This document shows positions 1-11,439 of a DNA stretch of 64,000 nucleotides, piece by piece. The notes below the pieces were generated by a model. It was given only the letters and a program-made list of their open reading frames with translations. It had not been told where the DNA came from and did no database searches. Every line of letters starts with the position of its first letter. The stretch's first letter is position 1. Both the position numbers and the translations under genes were made by a program. The stretch covers positions 372,001 through 436,000 of the forward strand of contig JALIZF010001691.1 of assembly GCA_029948255.1 (NCBI GenBank), read 5' to 3'. This stretch comes from Telmatactis stephensoni. Taxonomy: Eukaryota; Cnidaria; Anthozoa; Actiniaria; Isophelliidae.

Positions 1-160
1 TTCGAGAAGCAATGATGATTGGTCCGTCTAAACTATAGTGCAAACCACAATACTATTTGCAATTTCTTGAAGTCATTTATTCATGCAGTCGCTCATTTAT
101 CGCCTCAGTTTCATCCATTCTATCATTCATTTCATTCATTCGTTTCTTTATATTTGTTAG

Positions 161-3100
161 AATCGCTATGGCCCGGGTGATTTCTCCAAACAAGAACTAC
201 CAAAACCTCATGTGTAATGAGTTCTGTGGAGGCTCTTTAGCAGTTTGCTACTGTCCACAATGTTCAGCAATCTTCTGTAGTGACTGTTTTAACAGAGAAC
301 ATCAAACTGAACGAAAAATGCGTCATGAAAAAGTATTTGAGGTAAAAGCAACCGACAGTTTGGTTAGAAAGCACTGATTTAAGGCACTGTTACACGGATC
401 ATTTTTTGGAGAATCGTCTTGCAATGGCGTTGCAAAACAAGTCACACGAACCATCGTAACGTGTAAAGGCCCGGACACACGCTGCAACATTTCTTGAAAC
501 ATTTGCTGAAACATCACCCACAACACAATGTTACAGCGTGTGTCCCCCATTCCAATGTTTCGCGAAACGTTGCGTGCAACAGCCGCAGAAGTAAGATTGA
601 GTTCCACTTTTGCAACTGTCCAGAACTGTTGCGCGCAACATTGCACGAGATGTTTCAGTGGTGGACACACGGTCAACCGTGTTGCGCGCGGTGTTTCAGC
701 AAATATTTCGGGAAAAGTTGCACCATGTGTCCGGGCCTTAACATATCCTGCATCGCTCAAAATCATTGCGAGAAAACGATTGCAGCAACGTTTTTCGGTG
801 TTGCACCGAGTACCACCCCTGTAGTGGCTCGTGCAACTTGTTTTGCAACCCTTTGGCGAGAAGTCGCAGAGAAGTTGTACCTTTATGTACGTACTAACGA
901 GCTAAACATCGACAAATACTGATGGAATATTTTAAAAATTCTTAGGGCCAGTTCACATGATAAAAGTTGCCCTGGGTAGGAAGGGTGACCATAGCTACCC
1001 GAGGTAGAGGAAACTAGCGTTCACATATGTAATTTTCAGCCTCGGGGGGGGCTAGGGTTAGGCGTTCGATTACCATCGCGTGGTCGCTAAGTACTAGAGA
1101 CCTTAAGCAACCACGACTCGACGACGGCAGAGAAGACGAGACGTCAAAAGAGGGTTTAAGTGAAATACTTAATGCTATTTTTCACTTGTTCATTTTCAAT
1201 TGCAATTTACTTCAGAGTTTTGAAATGAATTATAATAAAAGAGAAACTTTCTGGCCGAACGGAAAATAAACTGGTTTACGTCCTCAAGTTCCCGTCCTCT
1301 ACAGAGCGTGAAATCTTTTCACGTTGTAGGTTTGCAGAATACGGTTGATATCTTTACATCTCTGCTCACTTGCACGTACAGTTATTGTATTTTGTACTTA
1401 GGGCCATTGTCTTATGCCGTCGTCGTCCTCGTTGCTGTCTTGGTTGCTTAAGGTCTCTACTTACACAAACCAGCGGTGATACGAGAACAACTAACAAATC
1501 ATGGCCCTGTCCCCTAGGGATAATCCTACTCTTTCGTTTCACATGGGCTTGTGTAAAAGAAAACTTGTCCCTACCATGTATAGGGGCACCCTAACCCCTA
1601 GGGGCATCCTCCCTCCTCGTATGTGAAACGAACTGCGTAAAACAAAGGACAAGGGATACTCTACCACCTTTAGGGTAACCCTACTACACATAAAGAACAC
1701 CCTCTCATGTGAACTGGCCCTTAGTTCTTGTTTTTCCTTCTCCCCTATTAAGGTCAAGCCAATTTGTGAAGAGCACCGCCATACTCTGGAGTACTATGAT
1801 CTCACTTCATTTCAACCAATTTGTATCATGTGCCTAACGAAACTACAGCTAGAAAAACAGCTTCAATTCCGCGTCATTGATAATGTAGACGCTGTCGCAC
1901 CTAAACTGCGTGCCTTATTAGGTGATAAAATTCGAGAGGCCAAAGACATTACAAAGAACGTGCAAGATGGAGCAAAAATCCTGAAGGAAAGCACAGGAAA
2001 AGCCTTGACAACAGCCAAAGACGAGATTCATTACTTGATAGAACACTTTAAACAAGTTTTAGATGAGCGAGAGAAAGAGATAGTTGGGAATATAGAAGAT
2101 GTTTGTAGGAAATATGTAGCTAAGGAAGAAACTACAGGACTCTTGTCTTTGGAGCACAGACTTCAGGACAGTATCGAGCAAGGTAATTCATTTATTCATC
2201 CATCCATCATCCATCCATTCAACCGTCTAATGTCATCCTTCCAATAAATTGGCCCGTCCGTCCGTTGCTCCGTTCTTCCATCCGTCTGTACGTACGTCTG
2301 TTCGACTATTCAGTCATTCATTCATCTCTTCCCTCCTTCCCTCCCTCCCTCTCTCCCTCTCTCCCTCCCCCTTTCCCTTCCTTCCTTCCTTCCTTCCTTC
2401 CTTCCTTCCTTCCTTCCTTCCTTCCTTCCTTCCTTCCTTCCTTCCTTCCTTCCTTCCTTCCTTCCTTCCTTCCTTCCTTCCTTCCTTCCTTCCTTCCTTC
2501 CTTCCTTCCTTCCTTCCTTCCTTCCTTCCTTCCTTCCTTCCTCTCATTCGTTTGTTCGTTCCTTTAATCATTCATTCCTTCGTTCGTTCCATCATTCTTT
2601 CAATTGTTCGTTATTGATTTAGTCTTTCATTTATTCGTTCGGTCGCATACTCGTTTGTTCGTTTGTTCGTTATATATTTATCAGTTTATTTGTAATTCAT
2701 TTTCATCGATTTATAGTACATGTTTTGAATTACATTTCCTCTACAGCTGAGCGACTTGTTCAAAATCAAGAACGTCAAACCATTGGATACGAATTTTCTT
2801 ACTTTTATAACAAGCTGAGTGATCTCTGCGCCGTTGCATCGAGAAGAACTGAGTCAAAGCATCAGCTCAATCTAACTGTCAAAGTTTCCAAGACAACGTT
2901 ACATCGAATGCAAAACTTGTGTGAAGTTGTTCCTAGCATTCAAACAGACGATGAGTGTATACGTGATTCAGACAAAGGTATGAACACGATGTGACAAGAG
3001 ACCATAATACTGAAGACGCTTTACATGCTGAAACTTGTCTCGATCGTCGATGCGAGACGAGTTTCATAAGGGATGTTACACGCTGAAATTTCGTCCTGAA

Positions 3101-5481
3101 ACTTGTTCGCGACACAAGTTTCTGTTGCAGGAGTAGAAAGTAGTTCTACTTTTCGTGAAATCGTCTCGTGAAACCGACCGGGAAAAGTTTCAGCTACATG
3201 ACCATGTTACACGGTGCAATGCGTTGTGAAACTTGTCTCGCAACTAAGTTTAGTTCTAGTAACAGGAAGTAGTTTACGCTATCGCGCGCGCAGATAACAT
3301 AAACATTCCCTCATATAAACTCTGCTTATATTTCAGATTCACAAGATCTTGAGACCTTATGCAATGGTGTAGTGAAAGTTAAGTTAGTTGACGAACTTAA
3401 GACGCCTTCATGTGAAACCATGGCAACCCATCACCATAGCAACGATGATGAAATCAGTATTGATGGTCACGATACTTCAATCACGCCCATTGGTGATGCT
3501 GATTTCTATGACAACGAATCGACCAATGAGAATGACGATATCGAAAATAACACAGGAACAACTTTGGAACAAGATACTAGTAGTATATCTCTCGATGATA
3601 AGAACTTCATGGCAACTGACACTATGGCAACGCCGCTGACAAATGATAGAATGGGTTCTCCAATGAGTCGAGAGAGACGGGTCACGTTCGGTGAAACGAA
3701 GAAATATCACTATGCCTCAACAAGGGGTCGAAGAGGTGAGGAGTTTTAAAGTCGATCTCTCGCTAGGGACCATAAGTAATACCTAAAACGATGAGAGCCC
3801 TTTTAATGAGCGCTACGTCGTCAACGATCGAGGTACATTTCAGGAAAATAGTGAATAGAGCAGAAATGAACCACGCCATACCGTGACCATGTCAGTGGCC
3901 GTGGTGTCTATAAAACGTTTGAAATTCCTACGGTAACCGTGTGGTGTCGTTTTCACAGTCACACGAAATCTACTCTAGAATGACCGTCACGAACGGCACG
4001 GTGCAGTCACTGCACGGTCACGGCATGGTAACGGCACGGTACAGTTACGGTAGGCAATTCGAATGTTCTTACCGCAAACACGACGCTGACATTGATCACG
4101 GATCGACGCGGGTCCGTTTCACACTTTATTTCTTTCAGGAAAACTGTAGTCACATTTGCCTCGGACAACTAAAAAAGTGGAATTTCCACCGTTGAATATT
4201 TTAACCTTTTGTCATTGTTTTCTAGGAAGAAAACGTAAACTCAAGTTGGGAACTCCCCCAGGGGACTCTGACTGGATGCCTAAAAGAGTTCTTCGTTCAA
4301 GTACCCGTGGAAAAAAGGGAATGACTGGTACTCATACACGAACGAGGAGAGGTGGAGAACTTAGTAAAGAAATGAACGTAAGTGGAATTGTACCGTTACG
4401 TTAAGTTACGTTACGTTCAGTTACGTTGTTACGTTTAGTTACGTTACGTTATGTTACGTTACGTAAGCATGCTCGCTAAAGTTTTCGGGTGTTTCTTCAA
4501 GCGCGCGTTCTTTTCAATTTCTACTCCCATATTTCCCATAATCTTTTCACGTATATTAAAGGCTTGCAAAGCTTTCGTGAAAGGATAGAAAATTAGATTT
4601 GTATGCCTTATGTACGTTACGGTAAAACATCCTGTACGAACGGAAAGAGGAATCTATGGCTTATGGTGACTACCTCACCACAAGTACGTGGAAAGAAGGA
4701 ATGAAATTCAGATCAGAAATTGAAAATTTGTAACATCATGACCGCCCCGACCTAAAATCCTCTTATAGAGGGGTTGGCGGAAAAGGAAAATGAATAAATA
4801 AGTGTTTGTAAATCAAAAAAATAAGTGACAGAGTTTTTCAGAGGGTTTACAACTGTTTTAGCCTTTTTTTAAACTGATAAAAGCAAGAAGCAATTTCTTC
4901 CTCAATTTCTTTCTTCCTTTTGTCAAGATTAGTTGACCAAATTCCCGTACGTTTTCAATAAAGATGTTTGTTACGTACGACTTACGAGTATTTACACACA
5001 TTTTGTGAAAAATCTACTATACAAGCGAAATCTACTCTGCGGAATTGATTGTTTGTGTTAATAAATTAATTTTTATATCCTGCTATTTTAAAGGGATGTA
5101 TAATTTTCTTTAGAAATGTGACACGATGCTGACTTTAATCTGGGCCGAGGAAGACAGCTGGCCATTTATACGACTTGTTGACAAAAAGAAGGTTAGTCTG
5201 ACATTGGTTACATGTACGCAATAAACGATGAAATCCTTTCTCTTTTTCCTCCCTTCGTTCCTCCTTCCCTCTCTCCTTGCATTCCTTCCTTTCTTCCCTC
5301 ATCCTCGATTCCCTTATTTATTTTTTCTTTCCTTCTTTCCAACTAACTACCTCTGATTTTTTTCCTTGTACCTTAACTTTTTCTGTACTTTCCACTTCCC
5401 TTCTTCCACCTTGATTCTTTCCCCTCAACTTATTTATTAATTCATTCTTTTTCTTCCTCTCTCTCTCTCTCTTTCTTTTTC

Positions 5482-5512
<31 letters not shown>

Positions 5513-5523
5513 GTTTGTTTGTT

Positions 5524-5554
<31 letters not shown>

Positions 5555-6335
5555 TTGTTCCTTTGTTTGTTTGTTTGTTTGTTTGTTTGTTTCTTTCTTT
5601 CTTTCTTTCTTTCTTGCGATGAAAGTTAATCATTTTCAATGTAACGTTCCAACAGTGTCCGGAATACTACGAAAAGATAAATAATCCCTTGTGCCTCGAG
5701 ATGGTTAAAGAAAAACTACATTCATATCAGTATCGCTCTGTGGTGGATTTTGTCAGAGACATCAACCAAATTTTTGAAAACTGCAAAAAATTTAATCAGG
5801 TAACGTCTAGTAAGTCTAGTTAAGGATGGGTACAAGGTGATTAGGACATGGTTTTCGGTATGTTGGGATATAGGAAGCGAAGAAGAAGCGAACTGAGGAA
5901 TGAACGGTGAAGGAGGAAGGAAGGAAGGAAGGAAGGAAGGATGTGAGGTAAGAAGAATGTGAGGTAAGAAAGAATGGGAAGGAAGGCAGGGAGAAAGGAA
6001 GCAAGGAAGGATGCAAGGAAGGGAAGAAAGAAGGAAGGAAGGAAAGAAGGAAGGGAGGGAGGGAGGGAAGAAGGAAGGAAGGCAGGCAGGGAAGGAAGGA
6101 GGGAGGAGGAAGGAATTGAGTGAAGTGAATGAAACTGTGTGAGAGCTGAATATAATGATGATGATACGATAATATTATTTATATTAATAATTATTAATTT
6201 TATTACTAGCCCGATTCAGAAGTCCGCCAATCAGGAAACAGACTTGCTGAACGTTTCAAGCAATTATTGAGTGAGAGTTTTCCTAATTTCGAGAGCGTTT
6301 TTCTGGATGAAGCTCTAATGGATTCAAGTCTTTGA
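161..6335 (+). CDS. TRIM/TIF1-like B-box, coiled-coil, bromodomain protein (3' part; eight exons)
   Basis: This looks like the 3' part of a TRIM/TIF1-type chromatin-associated gene. Exons are 161-341, 1753-2182, 2747-2977, 3337-3735, 4226-4377, 5114-5191, 5656-5799 and 6210-6335 (stop TGA 6333-6335). All have AG/GT borders and compatible phases, giving 579 codons in the window. B-box 1 has Cys at residues 18, 22, 31, 34, 39 and 42 and His at 47 and 55. A short, possibly degenerate B-box 2 begins CEEH at 65 and ends CIMC at 84-87. A charged coiled coil (about 90-280), an acidic Ser/Thr-rich linker, a basic exon (RKRKLK) and a C-terminal bromodomain (about 465-560: WPFIRLVD, YYEKI, NCKKFNQ) follow. 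Asn537 sits at the acetyl-lysine-binding position. TIF1 proteins usually have a RING first and a PHD finger before the bromodomain. The RING may lie off-window; no PHD is seen. ATG 168 could be an internal Met, because TTGTTAG at 154-160 looks like a splice acceptor. Confidence 0.88.
467..738. mobile_element. MITE with TAA target duplication (PIF/Harbinger-like)
   Basis: A 272-bp element in the first TRIM intron. Its ends are inverted copies of AGGCCCGGACACA (13 exact bases), and it is flanked on both sides by TAA (464-466 and 739-741). TWA duplications are typical of PIF/Harbinger transposons. It is non-coding and contains palindromic GCAACATTTC-type motifs. It seems to sit inside an older repeat (about 390-900) rich in TTGCAAAACAAGT-like words. 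Confidence 0.8.
945..1720. mobile_element. 776-bp non-autonomous element with TTA target duplication
   Basis: The termini are perfect 16-base inverted repeats, GGGCCAGTTCACATGA on the left and its complement on the right, flanked by TTA at 942-944 and 1721-1723. No transposase frame is visible inside. The TWA duplication again points to the PIF/Harbinger group. The element ends 32 bp upstream of TRIM exon 2, whose splice acceptor is intact. Confidence 0.8.
2183..2746. repeat. Simple-sequence intron with a long (TTCC)n microsatellite
   Basis: The second TRIM intron is almost entirely pyrimidine-rich simple sequence: ATTC/ATCC words, then about 40 nearly pure TTCC units (about 2376-2541), then TTCG/TTTG words. 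Long open frames here on both strands are repeat artefacts. Confidence 0.95.
2978..3336. repeat. Decayed foldback repeat in TRIM intron
   Basis: The intron carries repeated words AAACTTGTCTCG and CTGAAA in both orientations. Near its start is CAAGAGACCATAATACT, which also forms the terminus of the element at 51140-51431. It is probably a decayed MITE or two overlapping ones; boundaries cannot be set. Confidence 0.5.
3850..4110. repeat. Repeat rich in CACGGCACGGTAC words, related to the 38.5-kb satellites
   Basis: This intronic stretch has repeated CACGGTCACGGCATGG-type words and the phrase AATTCGAATGTTCTTA. A close relative lies at about 38580-38650, where the same word order is seen (CACGGTCACGG, then TTTCGAATGTTTTTA, then ACACGGCACTGAC). 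It appears to be one dispersed repeat family. Confidence 0.6.
4378..5113. repeat. TRIM intron with degenerate (GTTAC)n at its 5' end
   Basis: About 80 bp of degenerate GTTAC pentamers (4386-4467) begin directly after the GTAAGT donor. The remainder of the intron is AT-rich. I looked here for Cys/His pairs of a missing PHD exon and found none. Confidence 0.7.
5410..5625. repeat. Compound microsatellite (TCTT, TGTC, TGTT)
   Basis: Runs of TTTC, GTCTGTCTG and GTTT units occupy most of the intron between the two main bromodomain exons, ending about 30 bp before the acceptor at 5655. Confidence 0.9.
5905..6120. repeat. (GGAA)n purine microsatellite
   Basis: Imperfect GGAA/GAAG/GGGA units fill the last TRIM intron. 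They are opposite in strand sense to the TTCC tract of intron 2, so the transcript could in principle pair between the two introns. Confidence 0.9.
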
Positions 6336-7300
6336 AATACTGGTTGTTATTTATAAATAGTATCATTTAAAATAATCACTAAAATCTAAGTATTAGAGAC
6401 CTACAAGTTTGATTTAGTGTGGATTTTAGGCACCAACACTACGTCTCTGTCTCCAACCTTTTATGCAATAGGCGTGGCCTACCTACCTACTCTCCAGGGG
6501 AGGTGGAAAGGGGAAGAGGGAGGAGAAGGAGCCCCCTTTTTTCCCTCTCCTCCCCTTTCCCCTCCCCCCTCCCCTGTAGAGCCTGTAGGCTTGCTTCAAG
6601 CAAACGTTTAGCAAACTAAAATATTTGTGTGTGTCACACAATCATATTCCTCAAGGTCACGCAACACAGTCACATGGGCGTGACATGGCGTGGCGATTAT
6701 TGCTGTTAAATTTAAATTTTCTTATTCAAGAACATGTAGCTACCTATTTGTCATAGAGAGCTAGATGACCTCATTTAATCTAACGTTTTTCAGTATCCTA
6801 TCCATAACATTGTAATTTCCTGTCATTCGTATAAAACATTGGTTGTCATTTTATAAATAGAAGAAATGTCTTAGATGATTTCATTGTTTTGTCATTGTTA
6901 CCGTATAGAAATCCATCACTTAGCGAAGAATGAATCATGGTGTACACCAGTTTTTACACACATGTTTATAGGTATCGTTGTATTGACTAGTCCTTTGTCG
7001 TTCTCCTCCTAAAATCAAGTCTCACGTGACGTGATGTCACGCATTCCTTAACCTCAATCACGACACTACTCATTCTTGTATCTCATAGGTCATCACAGGA
7101 CGAGACTAAGACACTATGCGCGCCTGTATAGAATAAATGTGGCATTTTGGCCCACTAACTTACTGTTGTTTTCAAAACTAGAGGGCGATGGCTGCACTTC
7201 ATTTTCTACAACGTGTTTCGCGAAGCGCATCCCAAACAAGTTACACGAACCATTACAGGAGTGTTACTCGTCGCTACCCTGACAAAAAACTTAATACAGC
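6336..7300. other. Intergenic DNA, no gene seen
   Basis: TRIM 3' UTR and spacer. It contains a C/T-rich tract at about 6540-6575. There is no convincing exon, and no canonical AATAAA close to the TRIM stop. Confidence 0.5.
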
Positions 7301-7306
7301 AATCGT

Positions 7307-7349
<43 letters not shown>

Positions 7350-7521
7350 TTATTATTTTTGCAATCATTTTGCACGATGCTGGATATCACGTGACATGTG
7401 TGTCTCAGTGTGTGATCGCTACGATCGCTGGATAGCTAGTAATAAATAATAATAATAATAAATTCTTAAATTTATAAAGCGCCATATCTAAAACTCTATG
7501 GCGCTTTACAATAACTATGAA
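7300..7521. repeat. (TTTA)n, (AAT)n and a conserved-looking GCGC stem-loop
   Basis: (TTTA)n at about 7303-7352 and (AAT)n at about 7440-7462 are followed by a perfect 12-bp stem, TAAAGCGCCATA (7475-7486) against TATGGCGCTTTA (7497-7508), with a 10-nt loop. An A/T tail beside an AAAGCGC...GCGCTTTA hairpin resembles a retroposon 3' end. Confidence 0.7.
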
Positions 7522-7570
7522 ATGATAAATGCATGGTTGACAGTAAAATATAAAACTAATAATCTAAGCT

Positions 7571-7796
7571 CGTGTGGTTTCTATGTGAATGTTGCGATCA
7601 CTGAACATTTTTTCTGCGATCGTAACGCTCTATAAATGGAAATAGCCATGGAAATGGAGAGAACATTTGAAATCTATCTCGGTGACCGTGATCGCTACGA
7701 TGGCTGACTAGTATATAGTTTTCCTGTGCAACGATCGCTAAAAACAAATGTTTTTCTAGAATCGTAGCGATCGAATAGAAACCACGTTTTAATGGT
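7571..7796. repeat. Foldback element with GTGGTTTCTAT termini
   Basis: CGTGTGGTTTCTAT on the left is answered by AATAGAAACCACG on the right. Inside, both arms carry CGATCG and ACATTTnTTTCT-like words in mirrored order. It is a small non-coding foldback, and target duplications are not clear. Confidence 0.55.
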
Positions 7797-8145
7797 TTAC
7801 AACAACAGGTGTTGCGATTTTCTATCTCATATCAATCTATCCATATTCAATGTACCTATTACAGATTGATCTTACTGAACGCTGAGTCATGGCGTCTCCA
7901 TTTCCTGACATAGATATGATATGACTTTATTCAAACGGAAGAAGATTGTGTGTAATTTGAAGTCTCTAAATAGGTTTCTTTGACTTCTAAAAAGATTGAA
8001 ATGTGTGTGACAGCCCAACATTTCGCTTATTTTACATCTTGTTATTACTCGACTTTATCGTGACAATACCCCGTATGTAATGAAACGTAAATTGACAAAG
8101 TTCAAGAGAATCTTGTTTATCGGTTAGCGTAGCCGGCCAAGTTAT

Positions 8146-8365
8146 ATAATGCATGTTGTTGTTATTGTTGCTGTTGTTGTCATTGTTGTCGTCATCGTTG
8201 TTGCTGTTATTGTTTCTACTGTTGTTATTGTTGTAGTCGTTATTGTTGTTTTTGTCGTTGTTGTTACTGTGGTTATTGTTGCTGTTATTGTTGTCGTCGT
8301 TATTATTGTTGATGTTGCTGTTGTTGTTTTTTATTATTGTTGCTGCTGTTGTCGTCGTCGTTTCT
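8146..8365. repeat. (GTT)n-rich trinucleotide tract
   Basis: Imperfect GTT/GTC/ATT triplets over about 210 bp. The Val- and Leu-rich open frames across it are artefacts of the repeat. Confidence 0.9.
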
Positions 8366-9990
8366 GTTCTGTCTTGTCAGAAAATACACAGATCAATACT
8401 GCGCATGCTCCGCCAAGGAAGGTCACACTTCCGCCCAGTGAACGCACAAACGAGCGTTTTGACATAAACGATTATTAGCTTCTTACAGTGGAAATTGCGC
8501 AGTTACTGGAGTTTTTCAGTTGGTTTCTTATAAGATCGATTACGAACCCAATTTGTGGTTATGAGCTGACTGTCAATTCCAGAAACCGATTCACTCTGAA
8601 GAAACCATCTAGATGCTGACAGGAAATTCAGTTTTTGGTGCATGTCTAGTTTACTCGTTCTGATGATTGATTGCGTCATGTGTTTTTCGTGCAGGTGTTT
8701 TTCTATCGCTATCCATCGTAAGAATATGTATGCTTTGATTATTTTTGATTGTAAAGGTTGTATCGTATATCAGAATGTTGGCAGATAGAGACCCCAAAAT
8801 ACTATAGAATACAATGTGGGAGTTGGTTACAATGATGGGAAAAATAACAATATAAGCGATTGTATAGATTAGCTTATTAAGATATTGCTCCAACCACGCA
8901 TGAAAAGTGTTCTTTTCGTTAAAACTTCATTGGCTTTTGAAAACACGTTTTGTAAATGTCTTGTTGAAGTTTATTACCTTTATCGATTCTGAACTTCTGC
9001 TTTTACTTTAATCTGCGAATGAAATTGTTTATAGTGTATTATCTCTTAGTTTTGTGACACTCGGTTATCAGTAATCTGTAAATACGTTTGCTTCCTGGAT
9101 GCATTAGTTAAACTCAACGCTTTTCGCTAATGCGTTTATTACCTTAATCTTGATCTACACGCCAATAGAATCTTTAATATGCAAAAATGGATGTGACTAT
9201 CTCGTATTCCTTTCAGTGAACAAATACGCCTAATCTAAGTTTTTGTGTGTTTGAAATACCTTTAACTGTATAGGCGTGGCATGAGACCCAAGATCATTTC
9301 ACATTGACATTTATTCAAAGTCTTAATATATTGCACTGGTGGTCAGGTACAATATTACATATAGATATCGCTTACAAAGGCTATGATAAAAGCCTCTATT
9401 GAGTATTTGTATATTGACACGAACCACTTAAAAAAGCTTGTTAACTTTCTTCTTAAATTAAAGAAGGATGTCTTAGTCACACGAAGTTGGAGGAAATCAC
9501 TTAATTCCCCCAAAGAAGGAAAAAAGACGTTCTTCAAAACGTACATGTTTTGAGTTATCTCACGAGACTCTTTACGCAAACTTTAAGACAAGTCGAGGAA
9601 TTGTTCTCAAAGTTGTCAACTGGAACCAAGAATCGTCGAAGACGAGCCTAGCTTGTCAGGGATGTCAGTATTATTTCCGTCAAAATAAATCGAATTAAAC
9701 CATCAAAAACTGAACCAACTGACGTACATGAACAGCACTCGAAAAGATAAAGTGTGAATTCGAGGAAGCTTTGAAAAGCTTTGAGTTGTACTTCTGAAGA
9801 GGAAAAAAGGTTTCTACTTGGCAAGAAATCATAAAGGACTAAGGCCAATATTGTTACAGCGATAAATTAAATTAAATGAGGAACGAACAAGAAAGAGTGG
9901 CGCCATCGAAGATGAACTTGAATTGCTGCAAATTCAACGAGCTGACTAGTTTCGTAGAGTAACTAAACAGCATCGATTTACAAGTGGACA
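8366..9990. other. Unique AT-rich intergenic DNA
   Basis: I see no exon with credible splice sites and no recognisable repeat family. Short frames on the minus strand near 8650-8890 and 9350-9850 have no coding signature. Confidence 0.4.
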
Positions 9991-9994
9991 CAAG

Positions 9995-10295
9995 CACGAG
10001 ACGCGACTCGGAAACTTAACTGGAACTGAACATCTTCATTTTTGAGCTGTTGCTTAAGGCCATAGGAATCGAAGGCATGAGAGACCAATCAAGTTGAAAA
10101 AGAGGATCGCCCGGGAAATGAATAAATAAATCAATACATAATCTCAAAAGTTTCTTAGACGACTCAAAACTTAACAGGAAAATTATCTTCATTTTTAAGT
10201 TCTTGCATAAAGGCCTTAGGAATCAAAGGCCTGAGAAAGAGGAATTAAATCGACAAAAAGGATCTCCGGGAAATAAATTATATGCACAATCTTGA
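9995..10295. repeat. Degenerate tandem duplication (about 140-bp unit)
   Basis: Two adjacent units share the same word order: CTTAACTGGAACTGAACATCTTCATTTTTGAG-like, then AGGCC.TAGGAATC.AAGGC.TGAGA, then GGATC..CCGGGAAAT. They begin near 10010 and 10170 and differ by many substitutions, so the duplication is old. Confidence 0.65.
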
Positions 10296-11439
10296 ATGTT
10301 AAGAGATGAACTTTTGTTGACGCCCTAGAAACTTGTTTTGTTAAAGAGATCTTCCGTAGTGAAATATGAAATCAAGAAAAACTTGAAAGGAATGGATCTC
10401 ATGCCTGAAGATCTTCAATCTTAGCAACTTTAAATTGACAGAACTTTGCAGTCATTCACGAGCAAAAAACGTAGCCTTCAGTTGAAGAAGAAACTGAAAT
10501 CTGGAGAAACGTAGAGATCGAAATACGAGAGATTGCTCCTGTTGGGAATCTGAGCACAATCAACTTATACAAACTGTATTATCGGTCAAGGTGTTCAAAT
10601 TATTAACGACTTGCTTTGACGAAAAAACTGCAAATCAGTCTACGTGAGAAAATCTCTTGTTTTTAGTTAATTGGTTTACAAAACGCTGTTATCGCGTTGA
10701 TATCTCAGTGACAACTTTGTCCCTCTGACACGAAAGGAGTTCTCTATCACACAGCTGCAAGAAAGATCTAGAGTAACGTTCCGCCATTGAACGAGAAATT
10801 CCTGTTTTTGTCTGGATTTCCTTCGTTTGTTTAACGTATAAACGCGCACAATTCTCGAAATAATTCAGTTTACATGCTGAGGACAAAGTTTAACGAACCG
10901 CTATCGACACATGCAAATCTCAACTTTGGAATAAACAGGAAAAGCAACCCAGGAAATGTTACTTTGGTGACGCATTTTGGAGAGTTTGGACAAAAGTTGT
11001 TTTCGGCTCGTCTTCATTGGTAATCAAGATTCAATGAATGTGGAAGTTAAATGAAAATAACCATCATAAGAATGTTTACTTTTTACAAATTTTAATTGTA
11101 GAAAACAGATCTAGAAAACCTTCTATCTATTTGTATTCACCGTCTAGGAGAATTTACCGTCTTGGTGAATTTAAAACGAACAGGGGAAGTTTCTGCTGGA
11201 AAGGTTTGATTCAGAACTGAATTGACATCAAAATCACCAAAATTTGTATCATTTTTGGCTAAAACAGAACAGAGTTGAAATCAAAAACACCAAAATTTCG
11301 AACAAGAGCCGTTAAGCCCTAAAATTTCAACCAAGTGCTTGATGTAATCAAAAAGCAAACGCGGTACAAAGATACTTTCCTGAGGAACTCCACCAATATG
11401 TAATTCTGCGAAAGAGAACGTTATTCGTCGGGTAAGTTC

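Noticed and set aside
2249..2617. Long Pro/Ser/Phe/Leu and Lys/Glu/Gly/Arg open frames on both strands
   Set aside because: They are translations of the TTCC microsatellite; a tetranucleotide repeat without stops is open in every frame.
4378..5113. Hidden PHD exon of the TRIM gene
   Set aside because: No Cys4-His-Cys3 spacing is visible in any plus-strand frame of the intron.
8149..8478. Val-rich 109-codon open frame resembling a membrane protein
   Set aside because: It is a (GTT)n trinucleotide tract; composition is repeat-driven, with no start context or splice partners.
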